Assembly (NCBI RefSeq): GCF_000247695.1
Contig: NW_004624784.1
Coordinates: forward strand, 10,487,188 to 10,551,187
Source of the DNA: Heterocephalus glaber
Taxonomy: Eukaryota > Chordata > Mammalia > Rodentia > Bathyergidae
Direction of reading: 5' to 3'
Length of the DNA stretch: 64,000 nt
How positions within the stretch are numbered: the stretch's first letter is position 1; every line of letters starts with the position of its first letter. Made by a program: the position numbers and the translations under genes. The notes under the pieces were generated by a model. The model did no database searches and was not told the DNA's origin. It saw only the letters and a program-made list of their open reading frames with translations. This document shows, in pieces, positions 33,111 through 45,346 of the stretch.

Positions 33111-33384
33111 TCTACTTACTTTTTTCTTGCTTCTATCCCAACAAGCTTGCCATTGCTTTAACATCCCTGGAACATCTCTTCTGGAATGGACTGGAATGCA
33201 CTTTAATAAATAACCATTTTCCCCAGAAAGGGGCTTCCTGTTGGTCTCCAGAGGAATCCAGTCATGCTGGCTGGGATCACAAGGCTTTTCTTTCATAAGA
33301 CCTTAATAGATCTCATTAGAAATAGGAAACTTTGGAGCTAACAAGAAAGCAGGCAATACTGAAGCTTAATATCTTAGACCACGG
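33111..33384. other. unannotated sequence
   Basis: No element supported here. Confidence 0.3.
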
Positions 33385-33409
33385 ACACACACACACACAC
33401 ACACACACT
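33385..33409. repeat. (AC)n microsatellite
   Basis: About 12 AC units. Confidence 0.97.
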
Positions 33410-34574
33410 GACTTTGGAATTCTTCCAATGGAGAGATGGAGACCAGTCCAGAGGCACTGATAGATCACTGAAGAGGAACAAGTGGTTGTTGCCCTTAGCT
33501 GTGACATTTGTAGTCTCTCTCAACACAGTTTCAGAGGGAATGGGTGCCAAGTTTAGGAAAAAAGAGACAGAAAATGAGATTGAAGGAGCCACATAAAAGA
33601 CCCTTTACCAAGTTCTAGCTCAGAGAAGAGCTAAAGACAAAACAGGCTCAGGCTAGGGAGAGTCCTAGTCAACATTTGTCTAGGTCAAAACTGGACAAAA
33701 GGGGAACCTAGGCAGAAGTTAGCACCCCTTTGTGAGCAGGAAGGGGAATACCTCAAGAGCAAAGACCAAAGGTGGACTCAGATCAAACCAGTCCTAAGAT
33801 GGGGCTGAGGTCAGGGGCTCCCTAAAGAGTGAGAAGCATGCTTCATAGACAGAGTAAGACTTAGACAAAATGCTGTGGAGTGGCCTGTCCAGCTAGTGTC
33901 TCTCTCTCCACACTTGAGTCTTTCTTTCTCTGGTTCTTACAAGAGCTATGCACATATCCTAGAGGTTTTAAAATAAGTGCTATAGTTTGCCCATGAACCA
34001 TTAATCCTGGGGTGAGTTGGGGAAAGCTGGGGAAGAGGTAATGATGCCCACAGATGAGCCAAGGACTACCCACCTATAGAAGGGGAAATAGAAGTGGCAC
34101 CTTGGGGTAAGGCACCAGATCCCCACCAAGGGATGAATGGGGCCATCTGACCCATGACCCTATAGTCAGCAACCACAGGTGTGGGGGGCCTGGGGAAGTA
34201 GGGGGACTGGCTTCATCGTCGTCAGGAGAAACAGTAAATGCTCCCCAGGAAAGCACTGCTCAATGACACTAGGAAACAGAGGAACGGAAGGCTGAGGAAA
34301 GAGCCTTTTGTTGCAAGGCCACCTATGTCCTTTTCCACTGTGCTAATGGAGCCTGAGAAGTTAAGGCTACAAATAGGCCTGTCGTGGAGTCTAATCTCTA
34401 TTCTTTGAGAATGAATCGAGAATTTGCAAAGAATCTGAAGTCTTTTAGAGTCAATTACAGTGAATAAATTAGATTATCAAGGTGAGAAATAGAATAGTTT
34501 GGTCACTAGCCCCTTTTTCTAAGTAACTATTGCCATTTTATAACAAAAAACAATATTTACAGTGACTTAGATCA
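33410..34574. other. unannotated sequence
   Basis: No ORF with a domain and no repeat I can name. Confidence 0.3.
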
Positions 34575-34775
34575 GTGTGGTGGAGCAGCAAACACAGGCT
34601 TTGAGGTCAGTTCTGTCACTTTCTATATCCATGAAAATGAAATAAAGATATAAATAAACATCCCACAGAATTGCGCTAATGGTGCAATGAGAGGAGGTAT
34701 GCAAAGAGTTTGATACAAAATAGACTGCATTAATGGCACTAAAGAAATAAGTTCTGTCAACAATAATGTATTGTA
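34575..34775 (+). mobile_element. MIR fragment
   Basis: 'gcaaacacaggctttgaggt', 'gtcactttctatatccatga' and 'ggtatgcaaagagtttgata' fit a decayed MIR. Confidence 0.5.
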
Positions 34776-35139
34776 CATATAATGTATTTGTTAACAGAGT
34801 AGAGCTCATGTGAAGTGCTCTTAGCACAATAAAAAAATTTTAAACTCAAAAGACTGAGAAAAAAAGAAAAAGGAATATTAGTTTTCCCTCTTCCTCCACC
34901 CCAGATCAAGGGATCACATTTTACTCTCTTTATGTAATACAAACTCTCTGAAATGCTTCAGAAATTCTATATTTGACCTTCTGGGATAAATTCTATGTGA
35001 ATAACACTATTGATGTCAATGAAATAAGTCAACAGTGTCTTTACTTCTGGCCTTGACTCCTGCTTTCTCTGGTCCAGGAGATTTTGAAATTCTTCATGGC
35101 ATGCTTGGGCTCTTAGCTTCCAAGTCACAGCAGAAATGA
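34776..35139. other. unannotated AT-rich sequence
   Basis: No supported element. Confidence 0.3.
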
Positions 35140-35315
35140 CAACAACAATGAAGTTAACTAGGCACCTATTACGTGACAAACTATTTTGAATTTTATGTAA
35201 CCCTCACCAGGTTCAGGCAGTAAGAATCATAATTCCGATTTTGTAGAGAAAGAAACCAAGGCTGGAGATGTTAACTTTTCGGAGGTCACTTGTAGAAGTT
35301 GTGGAAGAGAACAGC
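35140..35315 (-). mobile_element. MIR SINE
   Basis: 'actaggcacctattacgtga', 'tatgtaaccctcaccaggtt' and 'ttttgtagagaaagaaacca' are antisense MIR. Confidence 0.75.
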
Positions 35316-36034
35316 ATTAATCCTCTCTGGTCCTAACACTAATGTGGTTCTTCAGTGCCACACACCATCCCAAGTTACCATTTCATTTCAAAATACATTG
35401 TTGCAACTCTCATTCTATAAAAAAAAAAAAAGTAGGAATAAATGCCAAGACATCATTGCTTCTCTTCATCATTCAAATGCACGGGACAAGTTTAATAACA
35501 ACTTTCTTTCTTCAGATTCCATTGCAGAATGAATCTATCCCTTTATCTAGTTTTAACTTTTCAGCCATCCTTCTACCTGAAGGACAAGATCTCTGATCTT
35601 CTCAATAGTTCGACTGGGCCAATAGATAGCTGCTCCATGTATACTGTGGACAGCTTGACTTTGGTCTCCAGAAAGTGGATGTCTCATACAGCCTTGCTTC
35701 TATCATTATTCCATAGCATAAAGCACTCCTGACTTGCAGGGCTCTCTCCTACAGGTTTATGCAACCCCATCCATGTGGTGACTTTAAATTTTTACTGTAA
35801 ACATTAGCCACTCACTTTCATTTCAACACAAGGCAACACACAATTCTAGTCCTCCTGGTTACTCCCTGAATGACTTACCCTGCATCATATTTCAGTGATG
35901 ACCAAGGATCCTTAGCTTCCACAAACCACTCAAAAATTTCATCTCAGCATTGCCGATTCTTATCACATAGCAATGCCCAGATCTCTCCATTGAAGAGTAA
36001 GACTGCACTTTTCCAAAATATAATCTAACAGTTA
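35316..36034. other. unannotated AT-rich sequence
   Basis: Short ORFs only. A 'tttctttcttcag' acceptor-like string at about 35503-35515 lacks a good downstream donor. Confidence 0.3.
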
Positions 36035-36465
36035 TCCTTTGCCCCACTAATACTACTTCTAATAATCTACCCTAAGGAAATAATTGAAACACAGACAAAG
36101 ATTTATGCAACATTCACTGCACATTATATATAATAATCAAAAGCTGGAAACATCTCAATATCAACAATAAGAGGATAGTTAAATAAATTATAGTGCATAA
36201 CTACAATGGAATATTATGAAGCCTTTAAGGATCATGTTTTCAAAGAATATTTAAAAGACACAGAAAAATGTCCATGATATAGAATTATGTTTAAAGAAAA
36301 GAAAACCACTTTCAAATATATGAAGGGTGGCTAAGTGGAAGAAGGAATTAACAGTCCTACAGAGAGAGACAGAAGGAACGCCAACAAGAGAAAGCTACCT
36401 AAAAATATATTTAGGAGGAATGTAAGAATTTTGTAATGGTAATAGTTGTCCAATGTTTAAAAAGA
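36035..36465 (+). mobile_element. old LINE-1 (L1M-type) 3' end
   Basis: Decayed ORF2 end: 'tacttctaataatctaccct', 'taaataaattatagtgcata', 'tacaatggaatattatgaag', then 3' UTR with 'agacacagaaaaatgtccat'. Confidence 0.75.
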
Positions 36466-37419
36466 CTTCCTGAGTAGTTAATGATCTCCCTGATACAGAA
36501 GGAATTCAAACTGAGCCTGGCAACCTCATGCTTAAAAAAAGTACTTGAGATTCACTCACATAACCCTTAAGAGGACTCCTTATTCAGACATTAAAAGTTG
36601 AGTTGATAGCTTTCGCATGCCAGCCCTATATCTGAGCAGATCTGCAGCTAGGAACACCTGAAAGGAAAAGGCTTATGAAAGAGAAAGGTGTAGCCAGACC
36701 CAGCAGAACCCTCAATTGGCCAGAAAGTCACCCATGTAAGAGCAGACAGATCCAGCTAAGGTATTACCCTGAGCAGTATTTTTTTAAAGTATGGCTGCCC
36801 CTCATTCAGAGCACATGGATCAGTCTTTCCTCTAACTTCCAAGGCTTCCAAATAAGGAAGTTCTTTTCCTAAGAGGCCTATTTTGAATGGGGGATCCTCA
36901 CAACCAGGCATTCTCTACTTGTTCATTTAGAAACTATATTCACTTTTCAGAACATGGAGCTTTGCCAAGTCGGAGAAACACAGTGGGCATAGGTGCATAG
37001 TGAAGTGCCTCATTGCTTTAACAGCTGTAGGTCAGGGTTGTTGTTTGAATGTTTAGTTTATAAGGGGATGGAAACTTTGGAAAATATTAGGTTGTCAGGC
37101 AACTTGAGTTTGATTACAGACCACTGGGAAAGGACAGAGAAGTTACCTTGGAAATGGTTAAAAAGAGGAGACCAGTAAGACTAAGAGAAACCCAAAGAAC
37201 TGTGCATTTAAAAATTCTAAGAGTCATCTATCTTTATTTTTAATACTATTCTCCAGTGAAAGGAGCTAAAGATCTTCAGAAAAATGGCTGTCTCTAGGGC
37301 TAGGGCAGGCAATATACAGGATGAGCCTGGAGCATCTTATAGTGCCAGAAAGAAAGGTTGAGCTCAAAAAATAAAAGGATGGAGCATGCTAAAGGACAGA
37401 GGAGCCAGCCCAGAAGAGT
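36466..37419. other. unannotated sequence
   Basis: No family recognised. Possibly decayed LINE or LTR DNA between two LINE-1 relics. Confidence 0.3.
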
Positions 37420-38229
37420 TCCCAATGGCCAGAGTTGGAAGAATTTGAGCAATTGAACAAAGAATGGAGTATTTTATTATAACCCAAAGTGTAAAATAAG
37501 TATCCATGAATCCATAATGATATAAATGATCAAATCAGTAAATAAAGAAGACAGGAGTCATTCCAAACAATTCCTGCGGATACTCTCTATGAAGTGAAGC
37601 CTCACTCCTTATGTATGAGTGCTGCACAGAGTGAGTCCCTTTCAAAAAGATGAGGATGGAAGCGGGGCGGGGGGAGGGAAGCAACCACAGTGGAAAAGCC
37701 TGAGAATCACCTTACTCAAGGGATCAAAGTTAGTATCAGCAGTGACAAGTCATGTCAATGCACCATGCCCTTGATAAGCTATGATGAAAACACAACTCTA
37801 CCTCTGTATTCTTGCTCCCAAAACCACACAGCTCCAGTCTAATCATGAGAGAAACATCAGGCAGCTCCTAATTTTGGCATTTCTACAACACATTTGACCA
37901 GTGCTGCTGAAAACACTCAAAGTAACCAAATATTTTTAAAAGTCTAAGAAACTGTTACAGGCAAGAGAGACGATGACTTGATATTCTGTAGTGTCACTGA
38001 TGGGAAGCTGGCTTAGGAAAGGGACATATGTAAAAACTAAGGAAATTTGAAGAAAGTGTCAACTTTAGTTAATAACAATGCACCCATGTTGTTAGTATGG
38101 TACATTTGCTATAGTTAATGAAGTAACTGTGAAATAGTGCTACATGGAAACTCTGTTCTATCTTCCAATTTTTTTCCTCTAAACCTAAAATTACTTTACA
38201 ATACAAATTTTACTTTTAAAAAAAAAAAG
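37420..38229 (+). mobile_element. old LINE-1 (L1M-type) 3' UTR
   Basis: 'gtatccatgaatccataatg', 'ctttagttaataacaatgca', 'ttgttagtatggtacatttg' and 'tttcctctaaacctaaaatt' before an 11-A tail. These are landmarks of L1M 3' UTRs. Confidence 0.7.
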
Positions 38230-39139
38230 GCTAAGCAAGAAACTAGAAAGGATTTGACCTGTGTGAACATTTTGTAACAGTTGCCTAACAACAAAGCAAC
38301 AGGACAGGAGAATCATAGTGTTTGGGGGAGAACCAGTTTCATCCCAGCCCTGGCACTTGGACCTGTTTCCTGTCAGAGAAGCTAGATATCCAAATCTGAA
38401 TGTGATTGTCTCTCTGGCTGCGAGTAAAGTGAGCTAGGGCAAAGATCAGAGGCTTTGTGTTAAGCAAGACAAAGCTGACCTGTGCTGCAAACTTGCCATC
38501 TGAAAACCTGTGTTATTTTCTGTAGTCCTCAACTCCAAGACTCACTCACCTGGAATAAAATAGTTCTTTCATTCTTAACAAATAGCTGGACAACTCGATG
38601 GCTCCTACACCTTCCAACAGAGAAAATGTGGGACAGACGAGTTTGGGAGTAAGGTTGCTGGCCTGCAAAATGTCATCTGGAGTGGTAAATGAGCACATCT
38701 TCATTTCACAATCTTGAATTTGTGTTTCTAAGAAGGAGAGAAACTGGAAGCCACCAGGAATGGTATGATGGTGTTCTTCCATCAGAGAAGAGAAGGCCCA
38801 ATAGCGAATGAAACACTGAGAAGACACACATCCCTTTCCCAGCAATCAGAAAACAGAATTCCAGAGGCGCAGGGCATTGATTTCTGTGAGCTGGGACACT
38901 GTGTGTTGGGCCCTGGCTTCTGTGGCCTGTGGCCCCTGGGTCTGGCCCTGCCTCTCCACACTGTAATTTGCCAGGCTTCGGACTAACTTCTACCCTAGAA
39001 CTCACTCTTCCCATAGGTTGTCTGGGGATGGCTGGCTCTTCGAGCCCAGAGGGTGCCCTCCAACGGGGCTTACTGCTTTCCCCTACTTGCTCACATCCCA
39101 AGGAAAAGTAGTAAAGAAAAAGTTTGGGGGGGTCTTATG
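38230..39139. other. unannotated sequence
   Basis: A 131-codon minus-strand ORF (39101-38706) has no recognised domain. No repeat is evident. Confidence 0.3.
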
Positions 39140-39500
39140 ATTAAAAAATTGGCTGGGCGATGTTTTATGCATGCATCTGTTATGCTAAAATAACCATCCT
39201 TTCTAACCAGGCCCACCTGCTGTCTTTTTCAATTTTAAGTATTTCTAAGTAGCAATCAAATCAGTATAATTTGTTCTTTATCTCGGCAAAACCATTGTGA
39301 AAGAAAAATGTGACCATTATGTTACATCAGGGAAAAATACAAGCCCTTTATTTGCAGCCTTCTCTATATTCTATCAGATCTCACAGTTGTCATTATGCCA
39401 GTTGTATTTAATGTTGTTCAAATGAACAGAGCTTTCTTTAATCACTACAGCCTTCTTTCCCCTAAATGCTTTTTCCAAGGTTATGGTTTTCAGAGATAAA
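39140..39500. promoter_or_regulatory. candidate conserved non-coding block
   Basis: A repeat-free AT-rich block with 'tgttttatgcatgcatctgt' (palindromic ATGCAT), 'aagtagcaatcaaatcagta' and 'aaaaccattgtgaaag' (SOX-like). No ORFs. Confidence 0.3.
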
Positions 39501-39939
39501 TACATAAATACCAATGTTATGAATACGTTAAGGGTATCCAAGAGACAGCTTTCAGGATTTGTAGCAAGAACCTGCTGTCATTGGAGTTACACAATAGCTG
39601 GCTGATGTTTTGAGTATGAAGTTACTGGGTATTAGGAGAAGGCCTGATACCCTGCACTGAGGCGTAAGGCTATTTTGAGCCGATCACAATAGGCCACTCA
39701 GCAAATGCTGACTTTATAAATCTGGTATCAGTATCCTCACTGCTAATAACCAAAGCCAGCAAGTCCTGAGCCGCTAGCACCCTACATCCAGAGATGAGTC
39801 TTGGCGATCTGTCCCACAGGCTTCTGGACCATACCTGCCAGCAGGATTCTTTGTGCCCACCTAATACCAAAGGCAGGCAGGCATGAGGGCTGAGGTCAGG
39901 CTTCCAGATCTAAAAGGAACCATGTAGTGCTATATGTTA

Positions 39940-40055
39940 TATTTGCAAGCAAGAGGCATACAGAGGTTACACAACTTGGTCAAAACACACATGCCCAGCT
40001 AGCAACAGAGCTGGGACTAGAACTCAAGTCTGCTAGAAGTATATTTTTGCTCCAG
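39940..40055 (-). mobile_element. MIR fragment
   Basis: 'cagaggttacacaacttggt', 'gctagcaacagagctgggac' and 'tagaactcaagtctgct': antisense MIR. Confidence 0.7.
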
Positions 40056-40184
40056 CTGCCAACTGGAGTACTCCAACTCTCCAGCATTACATGGGGTGAT
40101 CCTGAGCTTATAAGAATCCTACACTTTGGTCATTCAGACATTCATTTAGGAAATATTTATTTTTGCTGAGATGCTGAGAATAAT

Positions 40185-40400
40185 AATTATTATTATTGGC
40201 TAATATTTTTGAATGTCTCTACCATTCTAAGCACTTAATGTAAATTAACTCAAATTTCCCTCACAGTAACCCTGAGGGGTAGGCACTGTTATGATCCCCA
40301 TTTTATACATGATGGAGGTATGACACAGAAGCTCAAGTACACACATTGAGGAGACCAATATTCACATCCAGCAGTCTGAATCCAGAGTCAGCGCTCTGGA
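40185..40400 (-). mobile_element. MIR SINE
   Basis: 'taagcacttaatgtaaatta', 'ccctgaggggtaggcactgt', 'ccccattttatacatgatgg', 'gagtcagcgctctgg': a well-kept antisense MIR. Confidence 0.9.
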
Positions 40401-40434
40401 TCCCTACAAAGAGAAAAGTTCTCCATGTCATGCA

Positions 40435-40645
40435 AGTGCTGAGTAAATGTTTGTTGAATAAAGCATTGTATCTTGCCCCTGAGAAGCTTACAATACAGAG
40501 AGGAAACATTTATGTAAACAAATAAGGAAAGGCAAGATATGATATAATGTGTCAAAAGAGAAACATAAACAAGCACTAATGGGACTGCAGAGACAGGAAT
40601 AATGAACACCAACCAGGAGCCTGGGGGACCAGGCACAGAGGGAAA
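40435..40645 (-). mobile_element. L2 LINE fragment
   Basis: 'aatgtttgttgaataaagca', 'gagaagcttacaatacagag', 'gatatgatataatgtgtcaa' fit antisense L2. Confidence 0.6.
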
Positions 40646-40854
40646 GAACCGTAGGCTGGGCCGGAGAGCCTGCGGACCTCCCTTGTACAGTCAGTAATCA
40701 GGGCAAGCCACAAGATGTCTCTGCCCTTTCTTGTGTCTAGGAAGAGAATCATGACCAGGTTTCCTAATTCAAAAGACTATGTAATGATTTTAAGGAGACC
40801 ATATAGGAAGAAATGATCTATAAATTCTAAGCCTCTTATTGATTTTATGCCTAA

Positions 40855-40955
40855 CGCACAGACTGTGAGCTCCTTGAGGACAGAGAAAATATCTTATTCA
40901 TTGACTGTATAATCTTTGCTCAGCACAGTGTCTGGCAAAAGGCATTATTGGATCA
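40855..40955 (+). mobile_element. L2 LINE 3' end
   Basis: 'gactgtgagctccttgagga', 'cagagaaaatatcttattca' and 'gctcagcacagtgtctggca' are the sense L2 3' end. Confidence 0.8.
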
Positions 40956-40964
40956 TAGAAGGGG

Positions 40965-41030
40965 GTGGAAGGAGGAAGGAAAGAAGAGAGAATGAAGGAG
41001 GAAGGGAGAGAGAGAGGGAGGAAAACAATT
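40965..41030. repeat. GA-rich low-complexity tract
   Basis: Purine-rich AAGG/AGGG/GAGA mixture. Confidence 0.9.
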
Positions 41031-41084
41031 AGTCAAGAGGTCAGAAAGTGTAATATATCAGACAGTGCTTGCCAAAAAACAAAA

Positions 41085-41470
41085 CCAAGAAGATATATGT
41101 ACATTCAAAGATATATACATATAAAAGGTGTATATTAGGGAACTGGTTCATGCAGTTATGGGGGGCTGGCAAGTCTGATATCCATCGAGTAGCCTAGCAG
41201 ACTCAAAACCTAGACAGGTGTTAATGCTGCAGGCTTGAAGCAGAAATAGTGTTTTGAGTAACTTCAGTCCTTACACTTTCATCCTCAGTTGATCGCCTAA
41301 AGTAAGGCCCACCCACATTATCAAAGGTAATCTCCTTTACTTGAAGTCAACGAATTACAGATGTCAGCTCCATCTACAAAATGCCTTCTCAGCAACATCT
41401 AGATTAGTATTAATTAAATAATTGACTACTGTGGTTTAGCCAAGTTAGTACATAACACTAACCGTTACAG
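41085..41470 (+). mobile_element. ERVL-type LTR remnant
   Basis: 'gtatattagggaactggttc', 'gcaggcttgaagcagaaata', 'aaagtaaggcccacccacat' and 'aatctcctttactt' follow the order of an MLT2-like LTR, the same family type as 50065-50612. Confidence 0.55.
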
Positions 41471-41649
41471 ATGCCATTCCCATTCCAAGAGAAGAAACTG
41501 ATAGAGTAAGGCAGAAGGACAGGAATGGATCCCAAAGATAGAAATTGGCCTCTACCTTAGGATTTGGGAAGGACCTGGGTGACAGGGTGAGTGCCCAGCT
41601 GGAAGGCATTGCAGTCAGCTGAATACAGCTGTAAAAGCACTGGTACAGA

Positions 41650-41780
41650 TGGGGTTAACTGCTCTCCATGTGAGGTGGGGCCAAGAAGCTTGTTAAGACT
41701 GCAGATTCAGGGGCCCCACTCCAAACTCACTTAAGCTGAATCTCCAAGGTGATTCTGACACAATCACCTAACACATGTAC
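41650..41780 (+). mobile_element. MER5-like DNA transposon fragment
   Basis: 'aagcttgttaagactgcaga', 'tcaggggccccactccaaac' and 'aatctccaaggtgattctga' match the MER5A (hAT-Charlie) core. Non-autonomous; no transposase. Confidence 0.65.
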
Positions 41781-41849
41781 AAATCAGAAATTTGGGGACC
41801 ATAAGTGCTTTCTTGTAAGAAGGTTCCTTGATTAAGGAATCTCTAAGAC

Positions 41850-42015
41850 CTGTACTCAAAGTCTACACCTGCCATTCATTAGCTATGTGCGCTTGAGGAG
41901 GTTACCTTCCCTAAGCCTCAGTTTCCTCTCCCATAAAGTGGGCCTCTCTGTATCCATCTGGGGCTGTTACGAAAGCGAAATAGCATGTATAGTGGCTTAA
42001 GGACTTTTGAACAGA
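41850..42015 (+). mobile_element. MIR SINE
   Basis: 'cattagctatgtgcgcttga', 'cctcagtttcctctcccata', 'aaagtgggcctctctg': MIR sense. Confidence 0.8.
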
Positions 42016-42584
42016 CCAAGCACCTCAAAGTCACCCCTAAAATAGTTATGAGGCTTAAATGAGTCACCTTGGGACAGCCAGAACCCAGGACTCAAATATA
42101 GAGCTCTGGGAGGTTGTTCTGCCCTGGTCCAGAACCACAGCCCCCCACTGCCAAAGCAGAGCACACTGGGAGCATCAGCAATTCTCCACCCCAACAATCC
42201 CTTTGTGTCACCACTGGTTTAGTGGTTTAAATTGTCCCCGAGGCATGTCAGCCCTGCCTCTCTGCTCAGGAAGAGCTATAGAATTCAAATATGGCCTCTG
42301 AGCTTCCAAAAGGTCTCATTTCTATGGCTGAAGTTTGCATGTGGTTGTGCTTTGCAGCTGCACAATGTCAATAACAGGCTTCCTCATCCACACCCCAGAA
42401 TGTTTTGGTAACATCTGTGAGAACCATTGATTTTTCCATGGCCACCAAAGCTTTGGACAACTGTAAACAATCACTTTATGATTTGAATTATCCCTTTTAT
42501 TTGCCTCATAACTGTCCAATGTCCTCATGGAAAGTAACAGAATGGAATGGAAAAGACGGGCTTGGGGACAAAAGGCTTAGCCTA
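42016..42584. other. unannotated sequence
   Basis: No supported element. ORFs below 82 codons. Confidence 0.3.
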
Positions 42585-42725
42585 GCTTGCAGTTCCCCAC
42601 TTCTATGATCTTAGGAAAATTGCTTAATTTACCTGAGCCTCAGTTTAGTTGTCAGTAAAATGGGAAGGATAATATCTTAGTCATTGGGTTACCAGAATCA
42701 AATGGGATAACCTGGCACATGGCGG
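42585..42725 (+). mobile_element. MIR fragment
   Basis: 'atcttaggaaaattgcttaa', 'cctgagcctcagtttagttg' and 'agtaaaatgggaaggataat'. Confidence 0.8.
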
Positions 42726-42929
42726 TTCTGCAGTTCCTCTCTTCTCCGCTCAGATTGGTCAGAGCTCCTCTCTGGGACCATCCCACACCCTGTCCACCTC
42801 ATCTGTCTGGTTGGTATCACTTAGGACAAAACTCATGGAACTTATTGTACTTAAAAACTTATTCTCACTGAGCTGTGAATGATCCAAACATATATGCTTG
42901 TCATGTGAACAGATACAGCCTTGAACACC

Positions 42930-43085
42930 AAGTGCTTTGGAGGTCACACACCAGCTCCAGCTTAGTCACCGTAGAAAGTCATTTAACTTCTCTGAAACTC
43001 ACACTCTTCACCTATATTGGGGATTCAGCATTGGGGGATTGTCTTAAGAGAAGCAAACGGGATAATCATGTACACGAAACAGAAG
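42930..43085 (+). mobile_element. MIR fragment
   Basis: 'gaaagtcatttaacttctct' and 'gaaactcacactcttcacct' resemble the MIR core. Confidence 0.55.
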
Positions 43086-43361
43086 TCTAGCTGCAAATGT
43101 TAATCAATCATGCTGGTCCACTCTCTTGTGGTCGGAATGTGTGAGTCAAAGTGGCCTTCTCACAGCCCACACTCTTTCCTTTGTCCCCAGCAAAATGGGC
43201 TGCAGGATGCATCAGACTTCTCAGAGGTGGCTTGGTTGTAGGAACCCAGCTCCTTGTCCTTGAGAGCTTCCACAGATAGACATTCAATGACCCCTAAAGA
43301 GGATCCTCAAATAACCAAAACCAACCGCCTTGAACCAGTAATTCATTAGTTAAAGAATTCA

Positions 43362-43452
43362 GATCTGACGTGCCTCTCAGTGGTACTGTACTACAGCACT
43401 TGTGTAGCATTTGTGAGGTCCCGGATTCCATCTTAACCACTGCAAAAGAAAA
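43362..43452 (+). mobile_element. diverged ID SINE
   Basis: 'tgcctctcagtggtactgta' to 'aggtcccggattccatctta' and an A-rich tail is an old ID. A 10-bp duplication, AAAGAATTCA, is exact at 43352-43361 and 43453-43462. Confidence 0.85.
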
Positions 43453-43969
43453 AAAGAATTCATCTTGCACTTCCCTCTTCCCACCCACCCACTCCCACCA
43501 CATGCTCACACACCTTGGGATCCTCACTTTTCTCAAGATTGAGGAAACTATGAGCTAACAAGTGGTTGTAGGTTTTAATCTGGAATCCCTCTTCAAGGCC
43601 ATGACACATGCAGCTCAGAATCTTCTAGTCTTTCTATTCACAAACTAGGCAGTATTTGGAGAGGGGCACTGAGTTCTGAAAGACACAGATAAGCTATTTT
43701 GTTTCCAGCCCTACTGGCTAAGGCAGGAAAATAGATGATACTCTATTTTACAAAGATGTGTGACTGCCCAGGTGAAGACAAAAGGGGTTTTTCCCAGTAA
43801 CACTCAGTTAATCAGAGAATTCAATTCACCACCACAACCGTTCCCACAAACATTGTATAATTGAGATGTTGGACCAAGTGATTAAACGTTGTCTGGGCGG
43901 GATAGGGAGAGTAGTGGGATTCATTTAATTAGATGATTCTCAGGGCCAGGCTGGAATAGTAAAGTCTAA
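43453..43969. other. unannotated sequence
   Basis: No supported element. Confidence 0.3.
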
Positions 43970-44205
43970 TAATAGCTAAGAATGAGAGCCCAACTTCCCT
44001 GAGCGCCTACCATGTTCCAGGTTCCAGGTTCCAGGTAAAACAGTTTATGGATTATCACACTGACCTCTGGCCACAAGTCATTTTGGTTTAACCCTCATTG
44101 TAAAGGGAAGGCAACTGAGGCTCAGGAAGGTGATATAATTGGCTAAGGTCACAAAAATGGCAGGATTGTCTGATACCAAATTCCTATACTCCACCCATCA
44201 TGAAA
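43970..44205 (-). mobile_element. MIR SINE with a local triplication
   Basis: 'gagcgcctaccatgttccag', 'ggcaactgaggctcaggaag', 'ggctaaggtcacaaaaatgg' are antisense MIR. 'gttccag' is repeated three times at 44013-44034. Confidence 0.8.
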
Positions 44206-45027
44206 GCAAAATCAAAAGAAAATAGCAAATTTAATCCAGTTAATAATGAATGCTGGTATTTCATAGTGATGAGAGGTAGAGGTGCAAATCTTGCACAGTT
44301 TGTCCTCAGTTGCTGTTCCAGCTGAAGGACAGCCGACTCCAGAGCTGAGGTCCTCTGTCCTCAGCACCAAGAGAATAACTCTGGACTCAGTGGATCAGGC
44401 TCTTAGAGCCAAGGAAACCCAGCTCAGGAGTGTGACGGACAGGGAAGCAGTCCGATTCCAGAGGCACAGAGAGGACTCGCCTTCCCTTTTTGTTCCCTTT
44501 CTAATCCTTTTCCTAATACTATCTGTCATGCCCCAGTTAGAAGAAAACCCCGTCAAACCCCTCTGGCGGTAGATAGAGATTCAAACTCACTCTGGGGATA
44601 ACATATGTCAATAACAAGCATAATCAATAATGCCCAACATAAAAATAATGTCCTACTAATATGAGGAAATGGAAATAAAAATAAAAATAAGATGCTTTGG
44701 GAGGTTTTAATGGAAAAGATTATGGTCAAAATGCTCTCTAAATAATACGTCTTTGTTTGACCAGACATTTGAATGAAGCACATCCCTCTCAGTGTGTCTC
44801 AGGATGTGAATAACTCAGATTTCACATTTTAAAACTTTAGAAATAATAGCATTCCATATTTATTAGAATATAAGAGCAATGCATTTAAATTTTATTTATA
44901 TTATATGAACATACTAGTAAGTAATCATGTAGGGTTCTATAAATTATAATAGTTCAATCCTATTATTTTACTATTACAAAAATAGCAGTTATTTTGCACC
45001 AACAAAAATACCACTACTTTCATACTT
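44206..45027. other. unannotated, AT-rich in its second half
   Basis: A 96-codon ORF (44282-44572) has no domain. From 44800 the DNA is strongly AT-rich with no clear repeat. Confidence 0.3.
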
Positions 45028-45042
45028 AAAAACAGTGTAATA

Positions 45043-45137
45043 GGGCTGGGGATTTAGCTCAGTGGTTTCGCCGCCTGCTGCCCAAGTGCAAGGACGCGAG
45101 TTCGATCCCCGGTACCAAAAAAAACCAAAAAAACAAA
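45043..45137 (+). mobile_element. ID-type tRNA-derived SINE
   Basis: 'gggctggggatttagctcag', 'tggtttcgccgcctgct' and 'gttcgatccccggtacc' before an A-rich, C-broken tail. The duplication AAAAACAGTGTAATA (45028-45042) recurs with one change at 45138-45152. This is among the youngest-looking IDs here. Confidence 0.93.
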
Positions 45138-45152
45138 AAAAACAGTGTCATA

Positions 45153-45330
45153 GCCAGGTGTGGTACTGCATGCCTATAATCCCAGCTATTCAGGAGGCTG
45201 AAACAGGAGGAAGCCAGCCTAGGCCACCTAGTGAGACCTTTTCTCCCACACTCCCCAAAAGGGCTGAAGATGTAGCTCAGAGGTAGAGTGCCCCTGAAGT
45301 CAGTCCCCAGTACTGCGAAATTATTATTTT
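45153..45330 (+). mobile_element. B1-ID composite SINE
   Basis: The B1 part ('gccaggtgtggtactgcatg', 'cctataatcccagctattca') has a short internal deletion. It is followed by a linker and an ID unit ('gggctgaagatgtagctcag' to 'cagtccccagtactgc'). Confidence 0.88.
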
Positions 45331-45346
45331 AAAAATAGCATAGTTG

